A stretch of 64,000 bases of DNA from a virus. This document shows, one piece after another, positions 7,928 to 16,817 of the stretch. The DNA lies in IMG/VR virus record IMGVR_UViG_3300017991_005544, positions 1 through 64,000 of that record. One strand, written 5' to 3'. Position 1 is the first letter of the stretch. Every line of letters starts with the position of its first letter. The position numbers were made by a program, and so were the translations under genes. A model generated the notes under the pieces. That model was not told where the DNA came from, made no database searches, and saw only the letters and a list, made by a program, of their open reading frames with translations.

Positions 7928-8893
7928 ATGAAAGTAGAACTGATCAATTTGCCATTCAGCCAGGTTTACCACCGGCGGCTCGACCCGCCTCTGTTTTTGC
8001 TTCAGCTGGCCCCCATCCTGGAGGGCCAGGGATTCAGCGTCAGGATCAACGACCTGAATGGGCTCGACAAGAGCCAGTGGTGCTTCGGATACTGTGTTGC
8101 CTACGTCCTGTACGTCGACAACGACAAGCATGGTGATTCCAAAAGGATCGCCACCACCTGCCGTGCCGTGAACGACACGGCCATCATTGTGGCCTGCGGT
8201 TCGGGCCCTTCGAAGAACGTGACCCGGTTCGTCAACGATGATCTCTTCGACGTGGTCATCCGGGGCGAACCCGAGATCGCTATCAACAACTTCCTCTACG
8301 ATTACCTCAACCCCAAGAAACAGGACCGGCCAAAGGTCTACAAGGCAGAAGTCAAGGATATCAATACCTTACCTCTCCCCTCGAGAAACTTGGTTGACAT
8401 GAATGGCTATTACCGTAAACTGGACGGTAAGAAGGCCACGATGGTCCTGGGGAGCCGGGGAAGCCCATACCGGCCCACCTGGATGTGCCAGGGGCACAAG
8501 GTCTTCACGACCACCAGGATCATGAACGAGATCAACTCGATCCACACGGCCTACGGGGTCCGTGGCTTTTTCTTTGGAGACGAGGCCTTCTGTTTCGACA
8601 AGCAACGGTCCCTCAGACTTGGGCAACTCCTCAACGAGAAAGGGTACATCTTCGGATTCAATGACAATATCGATAACGTCGATATTGAGCATTACAAGAG
8701 GCTGAGCGAACTCGGTTGCAAGGAGATCATGCTCAACCTCTTTGGCAGTAAGAGCACCTCGTTTGTCGACTCGATGCGTTCCAAGATCGAGGAAGACACG
8801 GGCATCAGGGTAATACTTCGGAAGGAATCGAAGTACAGTAAGTCCCACGGTAAGAGGGAGGTGACACATGGAAGTAAGGGTTCCGAGTCTTGA
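7928..8893 (+). CDS. B12-binding/radical SAM homologue lacking the cluster-binding cysteines
   Basis: 321 residues in the order seen in B12-dependent radical SAM proteins: an N-terminal Rossmann-like cobalamin-binding region (VELINLP, PPLFLLQLAPILEGQGF, then VIRGEPEIAI and LPLPSRNLVD), followed by a TIM-barrel start. In active members the linker leads to a S-R-G-C-P-x-x-C-x-x-C motif. Here it reads SRGSPYRPTWMC: the first three expected Cys positions are Ser, Pro and Met, with one Cys shifted by a residue. Later barrel features remain (GFFFGDEAF, LSELGCKEIML). The B12 motif D-x-H-x-x-G is also not evident. It is also short at the C-terminus. It is probably not a radical enzyme and may be a binding protein or a decaying gene. 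First gene of the glycan cluster. Confidence 0.7.
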   Translation: MKVELINLPFSQVYHRRLDPPLFLLQLAPILEGQGFSVRINDLNGLDKSQWCFGYCVAYVLYVDNDKHGDSKRIATTCRAVNDTAIIVACGSGPSKNVTRFVNDDLFDVVIRGEPEIAINNFLYDYLNPKKQDRPKVYKAEVKDINTLPLPSRNLVDMNGYYRKLDGKKATMVLGSRGSPYRPTWMCQGHKVFTTTRIMNEINSIHTAYGVRGFFFGDEAFCFDKQRSLRLGQLLNEKGYIFGFNDNIDNVDIEHYKRLSELGCKEIMLNLFGSKSTSFVDSMRSKIEEDTGIRVILRKESKYSKSHGKREVTHGSKGSES

Positions 8894-9596
8894 TTCTGGT
8901 GTAGCCGATAGGGTCAGCATCATTATCCCGACCTACAAGCAATTGGGATTCGCCAGGGCCTGCATTGAGTCAGTCCTGGCGTACACCACCTATCCTGATT
9001 TCGAAATCATCGTGACGGATGATGCCAGTGGGGTCCCGCCTCTCCTGGCCTATCTTCGAGCCATGGCTGATGCGGGAAAGATCAGGCTCTTTCTACACAA
9101 GGAAAGGGGCCAGGTCAAGAACGTGATGAAGGTCTTCCCGGAGTCAACAGGCCAGTTCATCTGCTGGATGAACGATGACATCGAAATCCCGGAGGGTCAA
9201 GGCAACTGGCTCAACATTTTGGTCCAGGCCCTCAAAGATAATCGACCGGCAGTCGCCTCCGTCACGCCCATCATGTACCATGGCAGGGATAGGAAAACGA
9301 TCTATTGGGCCGGGAAAAAGATGGAGAACTGGAAGAACAAGTATCATGACCATCTCCACGAGCCCTTTGGGAGCCCAAGGATCCCGACCAAGCCTGTCGA
9401 ATGTTGTTACAACACGTTTGGTTGCTGCTTGACGTGGCGTAAGCTTGTCGAGGTTGTGCCGCTTGGATTCAAGGCCACCCACTATGGAGTTGACTCTGAG
9501 TGGTGCTTCAGGATCAGGAGGGCCCTCGGGCTCACCCACTACATGATCCCCGATACCTACGTGTATCATGCCAACATCTACAACAGGAGAATCTGA
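8868..9596 (+). CDS. Glycosyltransferase family 2 (GT-A fold)
   Basis: 242 residues. N-terminal VSIIIPTYKQ, then CIESVLAYTTYPDFEIIVTDDAS in pieces, and the metal-binding DxD-type site as WMNDDIEI, all typical of GT2 inverting transferases that use nucleotide-diphospho-sugars. A later WCFRIRRA resembles the usual D-x-[DE]-W-C-x-R region (GVDSEWCFR). ATG 8868 lies inside the end of the previous gene behind GGGAGGTG. Likely transfers a sugar to a growing surface glycan or a virion protein; substrate unknown. Confidence 0.85.
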   Translation: MEVRVPSLDSGVADRVSIIIPTYKQLGFARACIESVLAYTTYPDFEIIVTDDASGVPPLLAYLRAMADAGKIRLFLHKERGQVKNVMKVFPESTGQFICWMNDDIEIPEGQGNWLNILVQALKDNRPAVASVTPIMYHGRDRKTIYWAGKKMENWKNKYHDHLHEPFGSPRIPTKPVECCYNTFGCCLTWRKLVEVVPLGFKATHYGVDSEWCFRIRRALGLTHYMIPDTYVYHANIYNRRI

Positions 9597-9597
9597 G

Positions 9598-10188
9598 ATG
9601 GTGATCTCTGATCGATACGGATTCATCCTGATAACGCCTCCGAAGACGGGCTCTGAATCGCTCAAGCGACATCTCGAGAGGTTTGGGTTCCGTGCCCCAC
9701 AAAACATGTATAGCGCACACATGGTCCCTGGCGAGATCGTGAAGAAACCGTATGTCGGGATTGACAGATGGGATCAGTACATGAAGGTCTGCTTCATTAG
9801 GAACCCGTGGGACCGATATGTTTCGTGCTACCTGTACCTTAACCGGCATCGGGTTAGAGCGTGGGGCCAGACGGCCTTCGGCAGTTTCGAGACTTTTCTT
9901 CACACGGGTGGTTATGAGGCGATGCATTTGTCTGAGTTTTTGTTTTGGCCCAACGACACCATGTGTGTGGATTTTGTCGGGAGGTTCGAGAGATTCGATA
10001 CTGATGTCATGCATCTGTTTGATAAGCTTGGAATCCCGAGACCCCCGAGAGTAAGGCATGACAACAGGATAAACCATCCTGACCGCAAGCCATATCAAGA
10101 GTACTACACGGAACAGTGGATGATTGATGTTGTGGCAGAGCGGGAACAGAAATTACTCAGCGTCCATAACTACAGGTTTGGTGATTGA
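9598..10188 (+). CDS. Sulfotransferase (PAPS-dependent, Sulfotransfer_2-like), copy 1
   Basis: 196 residues. Motif for the 5'-phosphosulfate loop is TPPKTGSESL near the N-terminus; motif for the 3'-phosphate is CFIRNPWDRYVS. Both are diagnostic for PAPS-dependent sulfotransferases, which move sulfate to sugars or other hydroxyls. A downstream VDFVGRFERFDTD matches the family's C-terminal block. ATG 9598 starts one base after the previous stop; the longer frame from 9568 lies inside the glycosyltransferase gene. It is followed directly by a second, diverged copy. Confidence 0.85.
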   Translation: MVISDRYGFILITPPKTGSESLKRHLERFGFRAPQNMYSAHMVPGEIVKKPYVGIDRWDQYMKVCFIRNPWDRYVSCYLYLNRHRVRAWGQTAFGSFETFLHTGGYEAMHLSEFLFWPNDTMCVDFVGRFERFDTDVMHLFDKLGIPRPPRVRHDNRINHPDRKPYQEYYTEQWMIDVVAEREQKLLSVHNYRFGD

Positions 10189-10189
10189 T

Positions 10190-10792
10190 ATGATTGTGTC
10201 TGAAAAGCATAGTTTCATTTTTCTTGCCGTCCCTCATACCGGATCTTCTACGATCCAGAGGATGTTGGAGCCGATCCATGAAGGGTGGCACAACTTTGAA
10301 GAAAATAATCACATTACCCCAGACAGGCTCAGAGGCCATTCCGATATCATGGGCCTGTGCAAGTGGAACTGGTTCAGAAAGATCTGTTTCGTCAGGAATC
10401 CGTGGGATCGATATGTTGCGCTCTTCATGTATGCCAACAAGCTGCATCGTCAAGCCGACAGGCCTATCTACGAGACCTTTGGCGACTATGTGGCGAGCGG
10501 TGGCTACGAGGGAATGCATCACCACGAGTTCCTTCTCCACCGTGAAGGCACGATGGCAGTGGATTTTATCGGCAGGTTCGAGAATATCGAGCAAGACATC
10601 AAGAGGATGTATCGTTTCATTGGGTTACCCGAACCCAAAGAGATCCCCCATTTCAATAGATCAGAATACAACAACAGGCGGCACTACACCGAGTACTACC
10701 AAAAATGGATGGTCGATGCTGTTGCCTCCAGGGAAAAGTACGTGATCGAGAAGTTCGGTTACGTATACGGTCAGGATGGAGAGTCAAGATGA
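10190..10792 (+). CDS. Sulfotransferase (PAPS-dependent), copy 2
   Basis: 200 residues, paralogous to the preceding gene along its length: AVPHTGSSTI for the 5' loop, CFVRNPWDRYVA for the 3' site, GGYEGMHHHEFLL (compare GGYEAMHLSEFLF), VDFIGRFENIEQD, and a conserved YTEYYQKWMVD end (compare YQEYYTEQWMID). The lysine of the usual P-K-T-G loop is replaced by His, which may change activity or kinetics. ATG 10190 is one base after the upstream stop. The stop overlaps the next ATG. Confidence 0.83.
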   Translation: MIVSEKHSFIFLAVPHTGSSTIQRMLEPIHEGWHNFEENNHITPDRLRGHSDIMGLCKWNWFRKICFVRNPWDRYVALFMYANKLHRQADRPIYETFGDYVASGGYEGMHHHEFLLHREGTMAVDFIGRFENIEQDIKRMYRFIGLPEPKEIPHFNRSEYNNRRHYTEYYQKWMVDAVASREKYVIEKFGYVYGQDGESR

Positions 10793-11436
10793 GGATTCAT
10801 GTTCTTTGTCCGTTCTACAGGGTCCATTTTGCCAAGACTCTGCTTCATTACTTCAGGCCAGAGAAGATCGAGTATTACCCGATTGTGGCCCCCAAGGAAG
10901 ACATACTGTTCGAAGAAGATTGGGTCCATTCCGTCAGGGTCAAGGAGTTGAAGCCGGGGGAACAGTGCTTGAGGAAATTCAACGATTTCATCGAGACCCA
11001 AGAGATCTACGAAAACGATTACTACGGGTTTGCATGCGACGAAACCGTATATGAGCCAGGATTTTTCGATATGCTGAGGAGGCAGACGGCCAAAATCGTT
11101 ATGTGTTCATCTTATCGTGGGGATTCGGTCCCGAGAGATGGATCAATGCCACATCCTGCAACTCCTCTCATCATCAAGGACCAGAGAGACATCAGAGCAG
11201 GACACATCGGGCTTGGTCAGTACTTCGTGACCGGAGAGATCCTCAGGCTCGTCAGGTTCGGAATCAATAGCTCTTGTAGCGATGGGCATTTTGCCGAGAT
11301 GTTGAGACAAAACTTTGACGGCATGATTGCCTTTCTGCCGAACTGGTTTGTGTTTGCCAACTACCTTCAGCCCGGAAGGTTCACGAGAAAGGAAAGGTTT
11401 TTGAAACCCCATTGGGAACTGCCGAGGTACGTATGA
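10789..11436 (+). CDS. Putative glycosyltransferase-like protein
   Basis: 215 residues. ATG 10789 overlaps the previous stop (ATGA). Starts MRIHVLCPFYR like GT-A transferases, with a possible acidic site in YGFACDETVYEPGFFD, and a GLGQYFVTGEI segment. I cannot assign a family. The position between sulfotransferases and a radical SAM gene, with overlapping stop and start on both sides, suggests a step in the same glycan pathway. Confidence 0.45.
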   Translation: MRIHVLCPFYRVHFAKTLLHYFRPEKIEYYPIVAPKEDILFEEDWVHSVRVKELKPGEQCLRKFNDFIETQEIYENDYYGFACDETVYEPGFFDMLRRQTAKIVMCSSYRGDSVPRDGSMPHPATPLIIKDQRDIRAGHIGLGQYFVTGEILRLVRFGINSSCSDGHFAEMLRQNFDGMIAFLPNWFVFANYLQPGRFTRKERFLKPHWELPRYV

Positions 11437-12401
11437 AACGGATAAGAGAGAAACGAGTACCGTTGGGCCCGGCCCTGCCGTTGAGCACTCCGTTCGTGAT
11501 CAATGTGGATCCGGCTTCCTCCTGTAACCTTAGCTGCCGGTATTGTTTTCATGCCGAGGAAGAGCGCATGCCAAACAAAGGGGTCATGCGGTTCGGGCTC
11601 TTCAAGAAGGTCGTGTCGGATATCAAGGAGTTCGACAAACCCATCAAGACCCTCCGTCTTTATGCGTTTGGCGAGCCCCTTCTGAACCCGTGGTTTGCCG
11701 AGATGGTCAAGCTTGCCAAGCAAGAAGGTGTAGCGGAAGACATCGATACTACCACAAACGGGACCATCCTGAACCCGAGGCTCAACCGGCAGATCATCGA
11801 AGCCGGGATTGATAGGATCAACATCTCGGTCATGGGCATGAATGCTGACCAGTACGAGAGGTTCAGTCTGTACAGGATCGATTTCGAGAAATTCGTCAAC
11901 AACATTGCCGACCTCTACCACAATCGTGGCGATTGTGTCGTGTTCATCAAGATCAACGGAGATGCCATCAGTCAGGACGACCAGAAGAGATTCATCGACA
12001 CCTTTAGCCCCATCAGCGATGGGATTGCAATTGAGCACATCATGGACTGCTGGCATGACTTCGACATGAAGGGTGTCGAGCGAAATCGTGAGGTCGGCGT
12101 GTATGGTCAGCCGCTCACCAGGGTTGAGGTCTGTCCCTACATTTTCTACTCGTTCTGTGTCAACTTCGACGGGCAGGTGAGCGCATGCTTCCTGGATTGG
12201 AACAGGAGGCTCTTGGTTGGCAACGTCGAGGAGAATAGCCTGAAGGAAATCTGGAATGGTGACGGTCTCAAGACCCTGAGGGCACTACACCTGACGAAGA
12301 AGCGTTCAATGATTCCATCATGTAGGAACTGCAATCAACTGGAGGCCGGTGAGCCGGTCAACATCGACAACCTTGCGGAAGAACTGTTGAGGAAACTATG
12401 A
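11433..12401 (+). CDS. Radical SAM enzyme with SPASM-type C-terminus
   Basis: 322 residues. The [4Fe-4S]/SAM site is CNLSCRYCF near residue 33, followed by the GEPLLNP (G-E-P) loop and TTNGTILN. The C-terminus has further cysteines: VEVCPYIFYSFCVNFDGQV, SACFLDWN, and SCRNCNQLE, the pattern of a SPASM/twitch domain holding auxiliary clusters. SPASM enzymes modify peptides or sugars by radical chemistry; with glycosyltransferases around it, sugar modification such as dehydrogenation or epimerisation is a reasonable inference. ATG 11433 overlaps the previous stop. Confidence 0.85.
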   Translation: MKRIREKRVPLGPALPLSTPFVINVDPASSCNLSCRYCFHAEEERMPNKGVMRFGLFKKVVSDIKEFDKPIKTLRLYAFGEPLLNPWFAEMVKLAKQEGVAEDIDTTTNGTILNPRLNRQIIEAGIDRINISVMGMNADQYERFSLYRIDFEKFVNNIADLYHNRGDCVVFIKINGDAISQDDQKRFIDTFSPISDGIAIEHIMDCWHDFDMKGVERNREVGVYGQPLTRVEVCPYIFYSFCVNFDGQVSACFLDWNRRLLVGNVEENSLKEIWNGDGLKTLRALHLTKKRSMIPSCRNCNQLEAGEPVNIDNLAEELLRKL

Positions 12402-13588
12402 GATGTCCTGTCTGCCTGAATGATGTCCACGAGATCCTGTTGAGGCTCAAGTGCGGTAACCTGGATGGCTCGAGTCTTTATGATCCCGCCATGGTGGTGG
12501 GGTGCGCCAGGTGTGGTCACGTTTTCAACCTGCTGGCTCCTGATCAGGTCGCTGGCCTGGCCCGGTACTACGAGGATGAGTATTCCCTCAACAATGTGTA
12601 TTCCCCCAACAAGACGGGAGATCTTCCCGGCAGCATGAACCGAAATTCTTGCACCAGGTACGAGAATCTCTTCGGATTCATCAAACAGTACCTCGGTAAG
12701 GACGACAGGATCCTGGATGTCGGGTGTGCGACCGGGGGGTTCCTTGAATTTCTCAGCCTGAATGGATTCTGGAAGCTCCACGGGATAGAGCCATGTCCTC
12801 ATTATGTCCAGATTGCAGGCAAGAATTCGTTACTGAGCATTCAGGTCGGGGTGGCCGAAGATATCAAGTACAGCGACAACGTGTTTGATTTCGTCGTGGC
12901 GGATCAGGTGTATGAGCACCTGGTGGATCCTGCTCTGGCATTTGCCGAGGCCGCTCGTGTCATCAAACCTGACGGGTATCTTTGCCTGAGTGTGCCGAAC
13001 GCTTCCCTCTATGATGACCACATCTTCGATTTCTACTGGTTTCTCATGAGGGAGCATGTCCAGCATTTTGACCTGCCACACCTGTCGGCCATGGCGATCA
13101 AACATGGGTTCAGGCTCCTGGATGCCAGGACCACGTTTTCGAACATGACGAGCGAAAGCACGACCCTCCCGGCCCTGACGGCAGTCTTCCAGAAAAAGAA
13201 TCCGTTGCTCGGGTCGGTCGAACTGCACACCGGCCTGGTCGACAGAACCAAGGCCTACGTTGGGTTCTGCTACAAAGCCCTCGATCTGAGGCGTTGGCTC
13301 ATCCGGGATCTTGCCGTACGGCAGACTCCCGTGTATGTGTACGGGATCTCGAGAGAGTTTTTCTACATGTGGGAGAACACGAGCCTGAGGGAGTGCAATG
13401 TCCTGGGCCTTGTTGACGATACTGTCAGCAAGCAGCTATACTTTACGCATGACGGCAAGAAGATCCAGAGCAGCAAGGTCCTGAGGAATTCGAAAGATTC
13501 CGTCATCATCACGGCCACGGCACACATCAGGACCATCCGAGATCGGCTGAGGTCACTGAACCACAAGGGGAAAATCATTGAAATCTAG
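12398..13588 (+). CDS. SAM methyltransferase of the NDP-sugar C-methyltransferase type
   Basis: 396 residues in three parts: an N-terminal zinc-binding region (CPVCLND, then CARCGHVFN), a Rossmann methyltransferase core (ILDVGCATGGFLEFL, GIEPCPHYV, DQVYEHLVDP), and a C-terminal Rossmann-like domain (PVYVYGISREF, GLVDDTVSKQ, SVIITATAHI). This order matches sugar C-methyltransferases such as TcaB9 and relatives. Likely methylates a nucleotide sugar or a glycan; exact product unknown. Overlaps the previous gene by 4 bp and the next by 11 bp. Confidence 0.75.
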   Translation: MRCPVCLNDVHEILLRLKCGNLDGSSLYDPAMVVGCARCGHVFNLLAPDQVAGLARYYEDEYSLNNVYSPNKTGDLPGSMNRNSCTRYENLFGFIKQYLGKDDRILDVGCATGGFLEFLSLNGFWKLHGIEPCPHYVQIAGKNSLLSIQVGVAEDIKYSDNVFDFVVADQVYEHLVDPALAFAEAARVIKPDGYLCLSVPNASLYDDHIFDFYWFLMREHVQHFDLPHLSAMAIKHGFRLLDARTTFSNMTSESTTLPALTAVFQKKNPLLGSVELHTGLVDRTKAYVGFCYKALDLRRWLIRDLAVRQTPVYVYGISREFFYMWENTSLRECNVLGLVDDTVSKQLYFTHDGKKIQSSKVLRNSKDSVIITATAHIRTIRDRLRSLNHKGKIIEI

Positions 13589-14864
13589 GCTCAAGATCAC
13601 TCACTTGACAGTACATATGGGCGGAGGCATCGGTTCTGTGCTGTTCAACTGGATCAAATCAGATCATCAGAATGATCATGAAGTCCTGTGCCTGAGCTAC
13701 AACTACTACAACCACTTCGATCCGTCCATCGTGAAAGAGAACATGAGGACCCGGTATCTTGAAGTCGCAGAGAGAGTGGTCAAGTCGGATGTCGTGGTGG
13801 TTCACTTCTGGAATCATCCCTATCTGTTCGAGTGGTTCGTCAAGGCCGATATCCCGGATTGCCGGATGTGCATCTGGTCTCATGTGTCAGGGCTCAGTGC
13901 GCCCTACGTGTTTTCCGAGAAGCTGGTCGATTTTTCTGATGCCTTCCTGTTTGCCTCCCCCATCAGTTTCAAGACCCCGGAGATCAAGGCATTGCCCAAG
14001 AGGCTGATGAACAAGACAAACTACATCTGGACCACCGGCGACATCAATGAATACATGTCGATCAAGCCGGTCCCACACGATGGGTTCAACATCGGGTTTG
14101 TCGGGACCCTTGACTACTCGAAGCTCCACCCCAACTTCATCGACATGTGCAGCCGGATCAGGATCCCGGATGTCAAGTTCATCATGATTGGCGGCGGGTG
14201 CGATGCCGAGAGAATGAAGCAAGAGGTTGAGGCCAGGGGGCTCGACTCGAAGTTCTTTTTCGTCGGGGTCATCGAGGACATCAAACCCTATCTCGCCATC
14301 ATCGATATCTTCGGTTATCCCCTGAACCCTGATCATTTCGGGACCTGTGAGCAGGTCCTGGGCGAAGCCATTGCGGCTGGTGTGATCCCGATCGTGATGA
14401 AGAACCCGGCAGAGGAGTACATCCTGTTCAGGATGCTGTCTGATTTCGTGTGCCGTGACGAAACCGAATACGTCAGGAGCATTGAACGCTTCTACCGTGA
14501 ACGGGAACAGTACTCTGACTTCATCGATTCCATGAGGCACGAAATCGCCAGGCTTTACGATTCTGACAAAATGGTTAACGATTGGTGTACGGTTTTTGAG
14601 ACAGTTATGAGACATCCCAAGAGAAAGCGAGTCTGGACCATCTCGGATGAACGGGCCAGACTAGGCGGCTACGGCATCTTCCTCGAGTCATTGGGGCCGT
14701 ACGGCAGAATCTTTGAACACGGTAGCGAGGAAGAAATCAGACGACTGCTTGATTCAAACCTTCAGTGGAAATCGCTCAGCAAGGGGAGCCCCATCCAATA
14801 CCTCGAAGCCTTCCCGTACGACCCGAGGCTCCAGAGGCTGGTCGATCTAGTGAGGAAACCATGA
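13578..14864 (+). CDS. Glycosyltransferase (GT4/GT-B type)
   Basis: 428 residues. N-terminal HLTVHMGGGIGSVLFNWI is the GGhG loop of GT-B enzymes; the second domain has FNIGFVGTLDYSKLHPNF, IMIGGG, FFVGVIEDIKPYLAIIDIFGYPL in pieces, and the nucleotide-binding FGTCEQVLGEAIAAGVIPIV region with E-x7-E spacing. Start is taken as TTG 13578 because AAGGGG precedes it at good spacing and the first beta strand (LKITHLTVH) would be lost from ATG 13617. Part of the glycan cluster, retaining mechanism expected. Confidence 0.8.
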   Translation: MKSRLKITHLTVHMGGGIGSVLFNWIKSDHQNDHEVLCLSYNYYNHFDPSIVKENMRTRYLEVAERVVKSDVVVVHFWNHPYLFEWFVKADIPDCRMCIWSHVSGLSAPYVFSEKLVDFSDAFLFASPISFKTPEIKALPKRLMNKTNYIWTTGDINEYMSIKPVPHDGFNIGFVGTLDYSKLHPNFIDMCSRIRIPDVKFIMIGGGCDAERMKQEVEARGLDSKFFFVGVIEDIKPYLAIIDIFGYPLNPDHFGTCEQVLGEAIAAGVIPIVMKNPAEEYILFRMLSDFVCRDETEYVRSIERFYREREQYSDFIDSMRHEIARLYDSDKMVNDWCTVFETVMRHPKRKRVWTISDERARLGGYGIFLESLGPYGRIFEHGSEEEIRRLLDSNLQWKSLSKGSPIQYLEAFPYDPRLQRLVDLVRKP

Positions 14865-15946
14865 AGACGGTTCTTTACATATGTGGGGCCGGTCGAGGCC
14901 GGTACGAAGACGATGTGGCGTACATGAGGCTGATGGAGTTCATCTTTGAGAACTATCGTGGCGATATCAAGGTGAAGCTCCTGAGCGTAAATGGTGACAA
15001 GAAGATCACGGAGTTTGCGAATCTGTACGACTTCTATCTGATTGGTGGCGGAACCTGCATAACCAATAGGTTCCAACCTTATGCCGACCAGATAGCCGTC
15101 TCGTTGAGTGAGTTCGATCTCCGGTACGGATTTTTCGGCGTGAGCACATACCTCGACCCATTCCCCGGCCCCCAGAGGACAAACCTCAGGAGAGAGAAGA
15201 ACGCTCTCCTACGGGCTGAATTCTTTTCCGTCCGGGATTCAGCATCCGTCAGGTTCCTGAACGCCTGGCTTGGCACCAGCGAGGGACCTGAGCTTGACAT
15301 CGGGGTTTGTCACGACCCTGGCCTGACCGTGAAGCCCAGGGATGTGCATAACATCGGTCTTGATTGTACCGACTGGCACGAACGGGTCATCGGGATCAAT
15401 CTCCAGTACGGTCAGGACGACTCATTCGGAACCATTCGGATCGACCGGAAACAGTATCTCCGCCGGTTCACCGACTTCATCCAGAAGTTCAGATCGTCCT
15501 ACACGTTTCTTCACGTCCCGTTCAACGACACCGACACCTATCACGATCGGGAACTCGAGAACCATGGGGTCATCTGCCTGCCCTACATGACCCCCGACTA
15601 TACCGCCGGGTTCGTGAGCCTCTGTGATTATTTCGTGGGGACTCGACTTCACGCAGACGTAACGGCCACTGCACTCGAGGTCCCGTTCATCCCGCTCTGC
15701 GGATCCGAAGCCAACTACCAGTTCCTCGAACACATCGGATTCAGCCACAGGGACATCGTTATGCCAGATGATGTAAGCAACGGGATCGTGTTCCTGGAGG
15801 ATGAATTCATCAAGCTCCAGAACAACCAAAATAGGTTGTCCCTGGCAGGACAACTGAAAAAGGTTGTCCAGGGGGCCCGGCAGGACTACAGGTCCGAAGC
15901 CCACAGGTTGTGCCGGTGCATCCTGGAGCAAGACCTTGACATCTAG
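14861..15946 (+). CDS. Polysaccharide pyruvyl transferase family protein
   Basis: 361 residues from ATG 14861, overlapping the previous stop. The N-terminus (LYICGAGRG) and the FYLIGGGTCITN loop, the RDSASVRFL segment and the C-terminal VGTRLHADVTATALEVPFIPL block are the marks of the CsaB/PssM family, which adds ketal-linked pyruvate from phosphoenolpyruvate to sugars. Pyruvate adds a negative charge, as sulfate does. Last gene of the cluster; 80 bp without a gene follow before the lipoprotein. Confidence 0.82.
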   Translation: MKTVLYICGAGRGRYEDDVAYMRLMEFIFENYRGDIKVKLLSVNGDKKITEFANLYDFYLIGGGTCITNRFQPYADQIAVSLSEFDLRYGFFGVSTYLDPFPGPQRTNLRREKNALLRAEFFSVRDSASVRFLNAWLGTSEGPELDIGVCHDPGLTVKPRDVHNIGLDCTDWHERVIGINLQYGQDDSFGTIRIDRKQYLRRFTDFIQKFRSSYTFLHVPFNDTDTYHDRELENHGVICLPYMTPDYTAGFVSLCDYFVGTRLHADVTATALEVPFIPLCGSEANYQFLEHIGFSHRDIVMPDDVSNGIVFLEDEFIKLQNNQNRLSLAGQLKKVVQGARQDYRSEAHRLCRCILEQDLDI

Positions 15947-16026
15947 AGGCCATCACGGGTAAAATGGGCCATCTATTTTTTTTGGGACTCCCAAACCAAC
16001 AGAAGAAGTAAAAAGGAGGAAGCGTC

Positions 16027-16497
16027 ATGACGAACAGAAAGGTGCTGGTGTTGATGATTGTCCTGTTGATGGGGGCACTCGTGACCGGGTGCTCGAGTTT
16101 CGTGAAGAACACGTACTCGACCATCGATACCGTCAGGATCTCGGTCGATACAGCCATGAAGGTGTCGGCAGATCTTTACGACCGGGGAATCATCGGAGAC
16201 GAAGAGAAGGGCAAGATCCTGGAGATCCATGCCAAGTACAAGGCGATCCACATGTCTACTTGCGAATTCCTCAAGATGTACAAGAACCTCTCGGATAAAG
16301 AACAACAGGAGGGGATCAAACTGAAGATTGAGGATGCTGTCCAGGCCCTGCTGGCCCTGTCGATCGAATTGACCGATATTGTCTCAGACTACCTGAGCCG
16401 TGATGCGACCGGATTACTGATCGAGGAGTATGGTGGCCGTCTGGCCCGTGAGTTTGCACGGAACCAGGCCTTCGCCGAACGGATGCTTTTGATGTAA
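16027..16497 (+). CDS. Lipoprotein
   Basis: 156 residues with a textbook lipoprotein signal: MTNRK, a hydrophobic stretch, then lipobox LVTGC at Cys 22. The mature part is helical, with two further Cys-free amphipathic stretches after one Cys. Strong RBS AAAGGAGG. Roles considered: superinfection exclusion, an outer spanin-like component (though length and low Pro argue against it), or envelope remodelling alongside the glycan cluster. Conserved function not recognised. Confidence 0.7.
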   Translation: MTNRKVLVLMIVLLMGALVTGCSSFVKNTYSTIDTVRISVDTAMKVSADLYDRGIIGDEEKGKILEIHAKYKAIHMSTCEFLKMYKNLSDKEQQEGIKLKIEDAVQALLALSIELTDIVSDYLSRDATGLLIEEYGGRLAREFARNQAFAERMLLM

Positions 16498-16591
16498 ATC
16501 ACCGGGGGTGGGGAACAGTCATGAAATTCAAGACACCCAACTGAAGCAAGCGCCCCGTCCCCGGATCATTTCAACCACAAGGAGAACGCCA

Positions 16592-16777
16592 ATGGATGAA
16601 AAACTCAAATTCGCATCGGTCATTCTCGAACTTCTCAACGAGTATGGACTTCCTGCGGTCCTGTCGATCATCAAGGCCTGGGAGATCGAGGATCCGACCC
16701 TCGAGGACATCGAGGCCCTTCGAGATGCCGTCCCGGATGGCGAGAGCTACTTCCCGGACAGCCCCGAGGACGACTAA
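16592..16777 (+). CDS. Small acidic protein, unknown
   Basis: 61 residues from ATG 16592 behind AAGGAGA; the longer frame from 16508 lacks a good RBS. A helical N-terminus (FASVILELLNEYGLPAVLSII, split) resembles small phage proteins of the holin-adjacent type but is not clearly transmembrane; the C-terminus is very acidic. Last + strand gene, 40 bp before the terminator. Confidence 0.5.
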   Translation: MDEKLKFASVILELLNEYGLPAVLSIIKAWEIEDPTLEDIEALRDAVPDGESYFPDSPEDD

Positions 16778-16817
16778 GAGTACATTTTTGTAACAGAATG
16801 CCCTGAAATCAAGAAAA

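Noticed and set aside
15981-15995. TTTGGG-ACT-CCCAAA hairpin after the glycan cluster as a + strand terminator
   Set aside because: The T-run precedes the hairpin instead of following it; on the - strand A residues follow. Stem is short.
16027-16497. Lipoprotein as outer spanin (Rz1-like)
   Set aside because: Too long, not Pro-rich and no inner-spanin partner overlaps it.
16521-16544. Seven-codon open frame (MKFKTPN) after the lipoprotein
   Set aside because: Has a GGGG-type RBS but is too short to support as a gene.
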